The translations under genes and the position numbers were made by a program. Source: Fomitopsis serialis (lineage: Eukaryota; Basidiomycota; Agaricomycetes; Polyporales; Fomitopsidaceae). From it: a stretch of DNA of 64,000 bases. The notes beneath the pieces are model-generated. The model worked only from the letters and a program-made list of their open reading frames with translations, was not told where the DNA came from and did not search any database. Positions within the stretch are counted from its first letter, which is position 1, and the number at the start of each line of letters is the position of its first letter. Of this stretch, positions 36,884-48,600 are shown piece by piece. The stretch lies in the NCBI RefSeq assembly GCF_022376445.1, contig NW_025955006.1:186001-250000 (forward strand). Reading direction: 5' to 3'.

Positions 36884-37599
36884 CCTCGCTTCCAGTCAAC
36901 GGCTCCGAGTCGTACCGCGTTCAATCTCGTGCTCGTTCCGTGTTCTCGTTCTCGTTCTATCTCCTTGTACCCGTTCCGACGTCCTATTCTGAACTCTCGT
37001 AGTCGCTCGGCTCGTTGCGGAGTAGGCCAGCTCTGTTCCTTAGTCGCTAAGCTCGTTCCGCAGGTCGCTGTCCTCGTTTTGCTGGATCCTGTCTTCCTTC
37101 CGCTGGTTCGTATTCTTCTTCCGCTGGTTCCTAAGCTCGTTCCGCGAGTCCTTGGCCTAACCTGTACTCCCTCCGACTTGCCCTGATCTCGTAGTACTGG
37201 TGTTGCCCCAACTACGTGGCACTGCTTCCGTCCGAATGATTCTCGATGGCCCGACTAGGTCGCTAATGACCAACTCGGGGAGATGCCCCCCAACTCCAGA
37301 AAATGTGATAGCAGTGAGACGAGCTGTGCTCGTAGTTGCCTAGATTCGGAGGGGGGAGAACTAAGGAATGTACATGTCTTCGTCGCACTGTATGCCACGA
37401 AAGCTGACTAAGAGTAGCTACTTGCTATATATGGTAAGTAATGCAAAATCGCACGAAGTCCATCAAGTACAGTAAGTTATAAAGTATCGGAGGGAACAAT
37501 GAGAGCTCCCTGAGTGCTCGGAGGGAACAATGGTAGTGTAAGAGCTCAGAATGAGGAATACACGTACTGTCCGGGCCTATGTGGGGGGCACTCCCCACA
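36625..37599 (-). repeat. 5' LTR
   Basis: 975 bp, the upstream LTR in minus-strand sense. It should hold the element's promoter. It is identical to the other LTR apart from three homopolymer-length differences. Confidence 0.9.
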
Positions 37600-37953
37600 G
37601 CGGCGAGGAGGCGCGGGGCGTCTGCTCACCGGCGCTGTGCGGCGCGTCGACGTCCGTTGCTTGCGTCGCGTGCGGGGTGGCCGGCCTCGCGGCAACCTCA
37701 GCATAGGCTAGGTCTCGTTAGATGGAGAAAGTTCTGTATGTGCTGGGCACGTACAAGGTCTATCCGGCGAGGTCACGCTCGGCGTTCCCCACGGGTTCTG
37801 GACGACCGACTGGCGGTCGTCGATTTCAGGGCGAAGAGGAGGGAAGTCCTGCTGCTGCAGAACATCCTGGCTGGCGGTTGGCGCGGGCGAGGCCGGGCGC
37901 GAGTTTGACACCGTCAGGATCTCGTCGTTGGTAGGGGTCGAGTTGGAGTGCAT
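37600..37953 (-). pseudogene. LINE ORF1, 5' portion
   Basis: The start of the Gag-like ORF lies beyond the inserted LTR element. An ATG at 37953 opens MHSNSTPTNDEILTV and a Pro/Ser-rich stretch. That frame hits a stop at about 37708, and a second frame (LAYAEVAARPATPH) then runs into the insertion point and continues in frame at 26037. One base must be gained or lost near 37712 to connect the two. Confidence 0.6.
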
Positions 37954-39611
37954 TTTGAGTCTAAGAAGCTAGTTTTTCGGGTAGAGCAGAAAGTTCGAGA
38001 GTGTGTTGTCCTTGGGATTTTTCCTTCTTGCTTTTTAAACTCGGCGGTTGGTTCGCGTCCGCGTCCGCAGTCGGGCGACGCGCGTCGCGGTGAAGGCGGC
38101 GTTTTACCATTTGGGCAGATAATATCCTCGAGCGGGTCTGCGTTGACAGGGTTCCACAGGCGTCGAGATTTGATCCCTCCTCAGGAGGAGGGGCCTGTTT
38201 CGTTACGTTGTGCGCGCTTGGAGGGTGGAAGTTGTGTATTTGCCCCTTTTTCTTGTGTTGCGCGGGGAGAGGAGGCGGGGTGCGGCCTCGCTGTTGTCGT
38301 TCTTCGTCGGCGTTGTGTTATGGGTACGGTTTGCCGTCTACTCTAGAGGATATCGTGTTTGTTTGGGACGGGTGCTTCGCTGGCGCTGGCCTACAGTTGA
38401 TCGCACGTGATCTATTGGTGCCGTCTGGTGCCGCTTTCCGGGCGCCTCAGCGCGCTTCTACGGCGCTTGCCATATGGTCGCCGTTGATGGCCGCTTCCTG
38501 GGGTGGCCCGATCGTTCTTTGGTGGGGTTGTTGCGGTGATTGGGCTGCTCAGCGTGTCATCGCATTCTCGGATGTAGTACATGTATGGATGTCATTCCCA
38601 CGTTTCGTCGCGTAGCGATCTCCACTGCTTATCCGTAGATCCTCCGTGTCCACCTCCTCCGGTTTTGGTTGGTGATTATCCCTAGACGTTTGTCTGCGGA
38701 TGCGTCATCCTCACCCTCGGAGTCAAACTCGTATGGGCTTTCATCATTGTCCATTGCGATGCTCGGGTTGGAGGCGAACACGGGGTGGGGGCGGGCGTTT
38801 TCGGTAGGGAGCGGTAGCTTCTGGAATGGGCTAGACTTTCTAGGTTGCCTAGATCTGCCCATGGTATTGGCACGTGTAAACGGTACGGCTTGTCTCCTCC
38901 GGTGATCGCGAAGGCGATCCAGTGCCGAAACAAGCCGACTGTGGCTGACAGCCGGCCGATGCCGCTCGTTCTATTGCTGGCTCTGAGGATGATGTGTTGG
39001 CCTCGAGCAAGGCGATTAGCTGGCCTGCTCGCTACCTCCCACGTCGTGCCTCCCTTCGCAGTTTGCGTTGGGCGGTCTTCGACGTCGACTACTGTGATGG
39101 CTGGACCTCCCACTGGCAACGATAGGTGCGGTAGGGGAAAGGGAAAGGTAGGGGTTTGTGCGTCGTTATCGGGGTGTTCCTTATTTAGGTTTTGTTGTCG
39201 TGTAGGCGTCGTTGTCGTGTGGGTTCTGTCCAGGGGGGATGGGCGGGAACTCAGTGTTCGTGGACGTGGTGCGGCAGGCATTTCTTGGGGGATTTCTGGA
39301 GTGTGTAGGCTCACTTTTATCGTTTAGTGAACGGGCGGTTATCTGTCATTCTCTTTTGCTTTTACGTTATGCCTTCAAGCGCGCCACGGAGCGCTCAGAG
39401 AGAGTACCATTCAACCTGGGAGTTCGTGGCAGTAGGAGGGCTTTACATGTATGGTGTTTCGTGTTAGGTGGATGTCATGCACTCGTTTGTTGGTATCATT
39501 TGCGTATGTTCTCGATGGGATCCTCGGCATGTTCCGGCGGCGTGGGGTCTCGTGTGTGGTCACGTGCTTGTGAGATACGCTGCCCAGTTTATGTCGGTGG
39601 CTGAGACTCAG
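37954..39611 (-). other. Possible LINE 5' region with an unidentified ORF
   Basis: Minus-strand frames 38682-39314 and 38629-38862 overlap and look like one protein broken by a frameshift near 38860. It has a Pro/Thr-rich start, then GGPAITVVDVEDR, TTWEVASRPANRL and an acidic tail (YEFDSEGEDD) ending in RRRWTRRIYG. I recognise no family. The region may be the LINE 5' UTR with an extra ORF or an older repeat. Between 37954 and 38628 I see no coding signal. Confidence 0.35.
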
Positions 39612-39680
39612 TTTTTTTTTTTTTTTTTTTTATCCACGGGAGTTAGCCGCCCGGTGTTTAGACGCCGGTTGCTCGCCGGC
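39612..39680 (-). mobile_element. 3' end of a second, truncated LINE copy
   Basis: A run of T at about 39612-39631 is followed by a GC hairpin (39664-39680, GCCGG stem). This mirrors the 3' end of the LINE at 18268-18372. It suggests another minus-strand LINE tail; how far the element reaches into 39680-40100 is unclear. Confidence 0.45.
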
Positions 39681-40434
39681 GTGCGTGGGTTCGTCTTTTT
39701 CGAGGGCGGGTGTCGCGTCCACGACGGCTAGGCGTGCGTTTTGTCGCAAGTGTAGTACTTTAATCAGTCGTGAGGGGTTTCTCGCTGCTGGTCACTATAT
39801 AGTTCGTTGTTTCGTAGGTGTTCAGGGATGGATGCAGTTGCTCCGTTTGGGATGATGTAGTCCCTGCTAGGTTCCAGCCTTCTGCTGCAGTCTAGCGTTG
39901 TAGCGCATGTTTGTTTCGTCTTTTGACTACTTATCCCCCGGGACCACGGAAAGGTCTGCGCAGGACTCGTCGGCGACGGAGCCCTCCCGGGGGCTTTGGC
40001 CTGTTCCGCCACCACCGACCGGCCTTCATGCGGCACGGAAAGCACAGAAGAGTCGATGTTGGCTAAGTACATGGCGTACGAGAACTCGGTATACGACACA
40101 AGCAGTGAGTACAGTAAAGCAATGTTGCAGTGATTGGTTTTCTTCGGCTGATCTACAGTCTCTCAACTCCTTTAGTGCTTCCGCCGAATACGACGAACAG
40201 AATCACAGGCATACTCATCATGCATTGTCGCCGAGCCATACAGGTACCCGATAACATCCACTGCAATATCGCACCAACAGCACACGAACGTATAGTTCGA
40301 CCACCAAATCATTAGTCATTGGCCTACTCCGAATATCCAAGACATGTACAATTGCAAACAGTAAGGTAAATATCTCCGACGAACTGCGTTCGCTCAGCTG
40401 CATGGCTAACCAAGTAGACAGCGTCTTTATGCTC

Positions 40435-41352
40435 TTAGACGTTCGTGTCGCTCCTCTGGCCGTACGAGTTCTCGGGTTGGGCGAAGGGATACGGGGGCTT
40501 CGACGCATCCTGGCTCCAAGAGCCCTGGTCATAGGCGCTCTTCATGATCGGCGTGGCTTGCGCCTCGTACGTAGTGCGCATGTTCGCGGTCGGGGGCGGG
40601 TAGGGGTTGATGCCCGGCACGTCCTTGCTGCCATAGTCGTTGGCAGCAGCCTCGGCCTCGTCGCTGAGCTGACCGCAGTAGTCAAACACGATGGCGCATC
40701 CGGCTGTGGGCGGTGACATCAGCTACACAGCATACTTATTGATGATTGGGTCACTAACCAATCTGGAACAGCCAGACGAGCACCATAATGATGACGATGA
40801 TGATGCGGACAGCGTCGGAACCCTTTTCGCAGACCCAGTGCGCAACTTGCTGCTCATCAGGTGTCTTGGCCTGGCTTTCGCACTGGCTCTGGTTGACGTG
40901 GAACAACCTGTAGCACCACCAGATGCCGATAGCGATGGTAATGACGGTGTTGGTCGTCAGAGAAATGCCGTAGCCCTTCACGAAGGGCCGGACCGCTCCG
41001 ATAGCGCCAATCAAACTGAACAAGCATGGTGAGTCGGCGCGTTGCTTACTTGAATATGTTCACTTACCCCATGACCGAGAACAGGAGCATAAATGTGTAC
41101 GCGAGGGCGAACAGTACAAGCCCAGCGAGCTCGTCCTTGGAGATGACGAGTTGCTTGATCGCTGTAGCGCTCACATCAGCAAGGCGCCCACTACCCGCTC
41201 AACGCCGGACACTCACCATACTTGTGGACCTCAAGCCATCCAAGTACACAGAAAGCGGTACTGTACGCGATACCCAAGAGCGCGGAACAGAAGACGCCGA
41301 ATCTGACCGGCAGACAGCAGCAGAACTTGCGGGAGCGAACGGTGAGGCTCAT
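40435..41352 (-). CDS. Four-span membrane protein, uncharacterised
   Basis: Four exons (introns 41162-41216, 41016-41067, 40704-40758) join without a break to 251 residues. The N-terminus has a Cys cluster (RKFCCCLPVRFG), then a membrane segment (GVFCSALLGIAYSTAFCVLG). Further segments are ELAGLVLFALAYTFMLLFSV, a stretch around TNTVITIAIGIWWCYRLF, and VRIIIVIIMVLVWLF after a soluble loop. The C-terminal tail is hydrophilic and Pro/Tyr-rich (NPYPPPTANMRTTYEAQ), probably cytosolic. The topology recalls small fungal tetraspan or MARVEL-like proteins, but I cannot assign a family or function. The splice model is well supported because all phases agree. Confidence 0.8.
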
Positions 41353-43024
41353 CGTGAGTTGTGTCGTGTGCGTGTGCGTGAGATAAAACGAGGTTTTCGT
41401 CAGCGGAAACACGCAAGGTGGGGTCGTCACAAAAGCAAAGGGGAAAAAGAATAAAAGGCGAAGGCCAAAGAAAGCGGGGACGAAGAAGTGATGGTCGAAA
41501 GGGAGGCGCAGCCTAGGGTACCATCTCACCGGGGAGATGTTATATAGGTCGGCGCCTATCCCTCGTAGCGCGTTTCATGTGCCGTATTGATCTTGATGCT
41601 GTTCGCGGAGCAGATGCTGTGCGTCGGCAAACCGTTTTCTCCTCTGCTCATCATGTCTTTTCTATGTGCGAGCGGTCCGTTTGACATCGAGGGTACCGAG
41701 CAGACACCACAGTACCCTCATGCGAATTCTACATATGTATTACAGCCATAGAGAAGACGGCGCGCTCTCAGAGTGCTACTTCGAGGCGGCGGTATTTATC
41801 AACCATCATTCAGCGATAACTGCGGGATGTCAGGCACGGCACGCGGGCGCTCTTACGCAAGGCGATGTTCGAATCAATGCGCGTTTGACGCAAACCGGTG
41901 AGTACGACACATCTTACCGCTTTTTTGACGTCTGCCTCTTGGAAACCGTCCGGCCACGCAGGGAAAGGTAGAATCAAAGTAATTGTGCCAACGCTGAAGG
42001 CACCGAGAGGTCTGCAGCGCCCAGCCATCTCCGCTTTATATACGTGGGCCTTCGGCGATCGATGGAGGCCTGTGTGCAGACCTCGACTGCGACGGGAGCT
42101 GTCCACGCCGATCTATCAACTTGGCCACTGGAATCAATGTCGACTGGAACCCAAGGCCTCCTCCTGACAGACACTCGCTATTCCCGTGACTACTGCTCGT
42201 ACGGTCTCACGACGTTCTGTCTGACACTCGACCTTGGGCTGTTCGTTTCGTAGTCGATTGCATCTATGGGGATGCCTATATGGTGACTGCAAACATGCGA
42301 CGGGGGCGATGAGGTGGTGTGGGCAGTGAATACGCCATGACGCCGACGTCTTACTAGTAAGTCTGCTTCCAAATGTCTGTTCCCGAGGGAGCCTACTGAA
42401 GGTTTACATGAAGTTCATTCTTGCTGCGTGCTGATCTGCTAGGAGACCCTGCGCTTGTGTATGCATTTTTTTTACCACTGTCTGGCAGGGAATAGTATAT
42501 GGCTTCCAGTGCGTACTTGATGTATCGCGGGCCAAGCCCTCAGATGATCGTTCCTCGCTGTCCGGTATAAATTCGCGTGTCAATTCAACTTATTCAAGAC
42601 TTTCTGCAACGCTTTCGGCATGCATGCAACTGGCACCCGCCCTCGAAATGGAATATTGAGCTCCCTCCTCCCCCTCCTCAGTCCGTTTTGTCCGGGAATG
42701 GAATCACGTGATGATGTAGTTGAACAGATCCTGAAGTGTGCTGGCGCTTAACCTCATCCTCCTCATCCCCCTCCTCCTCCTGTTACCTTCGTCAGACCTG
42801 GTCTCCAGAGCAGGTTGCCTCAGACAAAGTGCCATCGCAGCGCTGGTGCGGACGGTGTCACTCACAGCCTCGTCGCTGCTGACTGAGAGGCGCTTGATAC
42901 AGCCTGAACACCCGACCCGACCGATACGTTCCTGGCGGTTGCCGTGACGTACTTTCAGCCCTCCTACCGAGCCACCTTGTCTTTGACCACCATCCAGCTT
43001 GCGTTCGATCCTGTGTGAATCGCT
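41353..43024. other. Intergenic, no gene seen
   Basis: Shared upstream region of the divergent membrane-protein and Mo25 genes. It should contain both promoters. Pyrimidine-rich tracts occur near 42660-42790. No coding signal was recognised. Confidence 0.5.
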
Positions 43025-44341
43025 ATGAACTTCTTCAAGTCGAAGCCGCGCACACCGCCAGACCTCGTTCGTGGGCTTCGGGACGCGCTGCCGAAGTTGG
43101 AGGCTGGGCAGCCAGGGTCGGAGGTGAGACGGAAGGTGCGTGTCAATACCCCGTCAACTCCATGCACCGTCTGATCTCTACTCGTCTGTCAGGCTGCTGA
43201 GGAGGTCGCGAAGAACCTCCAGCAGATCAAGGCGATCTTGTACGGCGATGGCGGTCAGTGTGGCGTGGACTCGGCTGCGTAGTGTCGCTCACTTCGGAAC
43301 AGACCCACTCCCTGAGCTTGTGGCGCAACTGGCAACAGAAACGTACTCAACAGACCTACTCCTCCACCTCCTCGTAAATATCCACAAGCTCGAATTTGAG
43401 GCACGGAAGGACGTCGTGCAGATATTCAACAATCTTCTCCGGCGGCAAATCGGCGCGCGATTCCCGACAGTCGAATACCTGGGTACTAAGAAGGAAGTGC
43501 TCTTTGCCGCGTTTGACGGGTACAAGAACGAGGACGTCGCGCTCAACACTGGTATGATCCTCCGTGAGATGCTCCGACACGAGCCATTAGCGAAGATCTT
43601 GCTCCAATCTGAGCAGTGAGTATATTATGGGAAGCTTCTAGTTATGCAGGTATTTAACGAAGGGCAGATTCTACACGTTCCCGCATTACATTGAGACCAC
43701 GACCTTCGGTGTCTCCTGCGATGCATTCGCGAACCTGAAGGAGACGTTAACGCGCCACAAGGCCATGGTGGCCGAGTACCTAGACAAGAACTACGACCGT
43801 GTAAGCCTTCGTCTCACTCACCCACTGCCCGAGTACTGACAGACGTGTCAGTTCTTCAATACCTACACCACTCTCATCAGATCAGAGAATTACGTGACGA
43901 AGCGGCAGTCACTGAAGCTTCTAGGAGAGATTCTGTTGGATAGGGCGAATTTCAGCGTCATGACGCGGTACATCGCGGACGAGACAAATTTGAAGATGAT
44001 GATGAACCTGCTCCGAGATAAGAGCAAGAACATCCAATTTGAGGCGTTCCATGTCTTCAAGGTCGGGATACCCCTTCATGACTGGCTAACGCTTTCAGTA
44101 CTGATCACTGCTTGGTAGGTATTCGTTGCAAACCCGAAGAAGCCAGCAGAAATCGAGAATATTCTCCGGAGAAACAAGGATAAGCTGCTGAAATTTCTCA
44201 AGGATTTCCACAACGACAAGGAAGGTACGTTACACTGTGCAGTTTACCGCGCTCTTACGCAGCAGGCTGATCGTGTCTCCTACAGACGAGCAGTTCTCCG
44301 ATGAGAAGCAGTTCCTTATCGGGCAAATACAGAATCTATGA
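43025..44341 (+). CDS. hym1: Mo25/Hym1 family scaffold protein
   Basis: Mo25-type armadillo-repeat scaffold. In fungi, Hym1 works with GCK-type (Ste20-like) and NDR kinases in the morphogenesis network that controls polarity and cell separation. Seven exons (introns 43136-43192, 43254-43302, 43616-43667, 43801-43851, 44062-44118 and 44225-44285) join without a break to 329 residues, the usual family length. The start is [20 protein letters not shown]. Later hallmarks are [20 protein letters not shown], the cap segment [56 protein letters not shown] and [10 protein letters not shown]. The stop is TGA at 44339-44341. It is a housekeeping gene unrelated to the caspase arrays around it. Confidence 0.96.
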
Positions 44342-45695
44342 AGATACCCTTCTGCATCGTCGCCCCTTTCCCTCGTCGGTTCCTCGCGTTTTCTCCATCC
44401 TCCGGACTTTCTTGCTCATCTCGCTCGTCTGTCTCGCATCCCTGGACTCCATCCTCTGCTGATTTGCACCACTCTGACATAATCCGGCGTCGTCGCCCGC
44501 CGACCCACTTCCTTCCGTGTTGGCACCTATGTAATCGTTTGCCTCGCCCTGGGCCGCGGTCCTTAGCTCTAGCAGCCGCTCGCCCACCTATCCACTCTGC
44601 ATCCCCACACCACACGCTCTGTGTAGCCCGCATCTCGTGTCTCGTGTTCTCCTGGAATCACCCTTGATTGATCCTGTCCCGAGCCTCCTGTATTACCACC
44701 GTCTTAGTTCTATCGCACGCCTATCGTGGTCAATGGTACGCATCGTCTCTAGAACATTCGCATTTTCGTCGGCTGCTCCATGGGCATGGGAGTCGCCGTG
44801 TATTTGTACCTCAGGAGATGTCCGTGATAGAAACCGTTTGGGACGATCAGATGGGTGTGTACTGTGCTGTACTATGCATGGCAGTGACGGCATTCTGTGA
44901 TAACGTACGTTACAGTTCGAAGTTGGTCCTTGCGGGTGGGCTTCTACTCGAGAAAGCCCATTGCTTCGGAATTCCGTTACTTATGTCATGGAACTTGCCT
45001 TTTCTCCTAACAGTTTCCGGAAGGCAACAGCAGGGGCCGTTCTCGCCATGACTGCTGTGATTCAAATAGCCTTCCGGTTGGTCTGCTCTGCCATGCATGC
45101 ACAGTCATCGGTCATAGGGTCCTGATACTGTGCTGTCTCATAGAAAGTGCATTGTTGCTATGGTACAAGACCATCAGTATCATGGTTCGCAGAGTGAACG
45201 GCACGTCAATATTGCTTTTTCTCAGTACTTTCCGGAGAGCTTCCCCCACCCCGCGACGCGGTCTGCGCGTCACATCCGGACGACTACTTACAGACGTTCA
45301 CAAGGAGCAGGATGAGTTGTAGCCTCCGTTGAACGAATTGCACTGCAATGAACAGGTGTGCCACATGATTTCCAGGATAATGAGCCGCATCTCAATCAAG
45401 AGATGCGTAACTAACAACCACATAAGCGAGTATGTATCCATGATGACGATAAGGAGCGGTATTGGTATCCACGAAGAACGAACCAGTGTATAGGCTGCAA
45501 CGGCATGTCGGAGAATTAGGCAGAAATAAGTTAGGTCGGTGAGCCGAAAAGCGTAGGCTTCAAAATTCGAAGCAAAGATGTTCAAAGCGAGTTTGCGACA
45601 AAGCGATACAACTGCAGTTCAAAGCAGTGTCAGAAAGACAGAGTGGAGCAGAGGATGGTGAGAGTCGCACTCAGAGTAGGAATAGACACGCCGGA
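44342..45695. other. Intergenic, no gene seen
   Basis: Lies between the converging 3' ends of the Mo25 and F-box genes. Short frames only. Confidence 0.5.
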
Positions 45696-48600
45696 TCAGT
45701 ACTCCTGTGGCGAGCCCTCCGAGCTCTCCGTCCCAGTCTCCTCCGCGTCATCTTCTACGCGTCTCTCCTTCTCCTTGCGATACTCATACCCAACAAAGTT
45801 CATGACACTACAATACACCCCATTAGCATCGACTAACGACCGACAGCAGCCATGAACACTCACTAGATTGTTCCATCCGCACATCCAACGACAACCTCCT
45901 CGTGGCTCAGTTGCATGCTCATCGGGTTCTTCTCTGGGGTCGCTAGGCCCTGGAACTTGGCAGGCAGCTGGCCGAACAGGCCTTTTACACCCGCGGCGTG
46001 AAGGCTGTCGCTCTCTGCGAGCGCCGCCCAGGCACCCGTCAGCGGGTGGAGGTCCTTGTCGAAGTCCACGCCGGACGACGGCGATGGTGTGCGCTCCTGC
46101 TGAGGCTCGTCGTCGTCTTCCTCCGCCGTCTTCGCTGCTTGCGTTTTGTCACGGTGCGTCGACATGTAGATCTATGTACTCATTCAGTATGCTGAGACTC
46201 TCGTGTTGTGCAAAGCTCTATGACAACGCACTGTCTTGTTTGCCCCTGCGCGCGTGCTGAAGCGCGTCGCCGTCACAACGCGCCTTTTCCTCGGGTCCAC
46301 CGCACCCACTGCGATATCCGGAGTCTCCACGACCGCCACAAGCTTCGGTGGCGCAGTCAAAACCGCTGCACGTCCGAATCGCACCGCAAAACCCGGGCCC
46401 GGAGCCGCCGAGATGGGCGTACCTGTCCTCGGCGACGGACTGACCGGTGTCATGGGCGTCTGCGGCGAGCCAGGCGCCACGTTGAGCGAAAGTCGGCCCT
46501 TGAGGCTGAGTGCTCCGGTCGTAGAGCTAGCGAGCGGCGACCTCACTCCACCCTGAATGGAGAGTGTTTGTCGGCGGCGTGGGGTGGCAAGAGAAGATGT
46601 AGAACGCGCGAGAGTGGGCGAGATGGGCGGGCGGGCGCCGGGGCTGAGTGCACTCGGTGTCAGAGGGGAGGCGGAGCGCGAGGGATCTGCCGAGGAGCCA
46701 TTGGCGGTCGCAGGTTGTGCAGGCTCATCTTCTTCAGTCCACTGGAGGTGCAGGATGACGGACTTCGTAGCACACTGGAACAATGATGAGAGATTTATAG
46801 CAAGGAGAGACGAAGTACTGACAGTCATCTGAGTGCCTTTCGCCGCGAACCATCTATGAAGGAATGAGTAATTGTAGACGAGACAGATAATCGGGCGTCG
46901 TACTGTAACATGTTATCAGGCGCCTTCCCAACATTGAACAGCTTTGCGTTCAGAACGGGATCGCCGCCGCCCAACTCCGCCAGCCTGAACTGGGAGACCA
47001 TCTCTCGGCGCTCTGGAAGGTGTCTCAGCATTGCGTCGCATCCAGAAAAGAGCAGAACTCACTGATAGAGAACACCCGAACAATTCCATCAATTGTCACG
47101 CTTACCACCCTCTCACCTTCCTGCCCCGAGCTACTGCCAATGATCTGCACGCCGATGTTGACCGTCGTCTGCTGCCCGAACCGCACAATCTTGGTCCCCG
47201 CTCGCCAGTCCCAGCATACGAGCGCCTTGTCGGCACCGGCGGAGACGAGGTTCTTCGAGGACAGCGCCACAGCACGAATACCATTCAGATGACCAGAGAG
47301 TTGTTGTAACGGAGTGAACGTCAGCGAGGAGAAAGGTGTACACGTCTAACGAAGGCAACCTGTTAGTGCTAGACCGACCAAGAGGAAGATGTGCATACCC
47401 AACATCGTGGAAGCCGACAACGAAGACCTCTACCAGGGTTAAGGGCGATCAGATGGGAGGAACATCCTTGATTACTTCGACACTCACCCTCATCTGCCAA
47501 GAAGTCGACACAGCTGACAGGTTTCTTAACCTGCAGGCACTTCTTCATCTCGCCCGTGTCAACATCCCAGAAGCGAATCGTCTCATCGTAAGAACCACTG
47601 ATTAAGCGCTTCCCGCGCAGGAGCAACGTCGTGCAATAGTTGGTGTGTCCGTTGAGGAAGCGCACACTCTGCGGAAGAGCGTTCCGGAAGTTCGACTCGC
47701 GGTGGTGCAGCGAGCGGTACAGGGGCTCCCAGCCCTCCGGCTTAGCCGGAGGACGCACAGGCATCGGGTCTGTGGCGGTGATTCGTAGGCAGTGATACCT
47801 CCAGAGTGCCGGGGAATGCACCATTTCTTGCCATTTTTTGGAGACCTTGAAGCGCATGTCAATACATGACAACGACTAGGGTGAAGGGGCGTCTCACAGT
47901 CTCGACGCCGACGAGCTCCTGCACAGTGAGCCATTTAAAGACCTTGAATACCAGATCCGGCGCCAGGTTGCCGATGATGTCGAAGGTCGACTTGGCGTAC
48001 TTCTCCAGCAAGAGAATTTGCAAACGGATGTCCCCAGGCATGCAGGAGTCCAGGATGAGTGCAATCCTAAGGGTGTGTGAGTACTGTCCGCAGTGCACGT
48101 CTGGAAATACACTAACAGCCGCATCCTATCATCCCTGTCTAAGCCCCGGACAGCTCTGCGTACCTCCATCTCGTTGAAACCGCCACTCCCGTCGCCTCTC
48201 AGCGCCGTCGCCAGGTCAATCTCGCCCGCGACGCCGTCGTTCTCGCCCCCACGGTACCCACTCCAGTACTCCTTTCGCCGCCGGCCGCCACAGACACAGA
48301 ACCCGTCCACGTCCGGATCGGACACGACCGTGCCACCCTGCTCGCGCTCACGCTCCTTCTCGCGCAGCATCCCACCTCGGCCTGCAGCGCGTGTAGCTGC
48401 GCCGCAGTCGATGCCTGTGCGCGCTCGAGCAGCCGTTTGTAGTGCAGGATCTTGCGCGCATGGAGCGTCTGCACTGCCTGCAATGCTGTCTCCATCTAGG
48501 ATATTGTCAGTGACGCCTACGTAGACTAGATAATATCCACGCGCCTCCTCGTCAACGTCCCGGTCGTCCACATCTGTTACCATGTCGAGTGTCATGTCGT

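Larger units (their letters stand above)
26038..37599 (-). mobile_element. LTR retrotransposon without visible pol (large non-autonomous type)
   Basis: Two near-identical direct repeats of about 973 bp (26038-27009 and 36625-37599) flank a 9.6-kb interior. In minus-strand sense each repeat starts TGTGGGGAGT and ends CCACACA. The 4-bp sequence GCGG is duplicated at 26034-26037 and 37600-37603. A primer-binding site (36605-36622) and a polypurine tract (27010-27019) sit at the expected places. No protease, reverse transcriptase, RNase H or integrase motif was found in any frame, so it would need another element's machinery. The LTRs differ only by three single-base length changes in A or G runs, so the insertion is very young. 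Confidence 0.88.
18268..37953 (-). mobile_element. LINE (non-LTR) retrotransposon, split by an LTR element
   Basis: A minus-strand LINE of the fungal Tad1/I type. The 3' end is the poly-A tail, seen as poly-T at about 18268-18295 on the plus strand, next to a hairpin (18359-18372). Going upstream there are ORF2 (endonuclease plus reverse transcriptase, 18398-23574) and ORF1 (Gag-like with a CCHC knuckle). ORF1 is cut by the LTR element at 26038-37599 and resumes at 37600-37953. Excluding the insertion, the element is about 8.1 kb to the ORF1 start. Its true 5' end is not defined and may lie as far as 39611. Confidence 0.85.
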
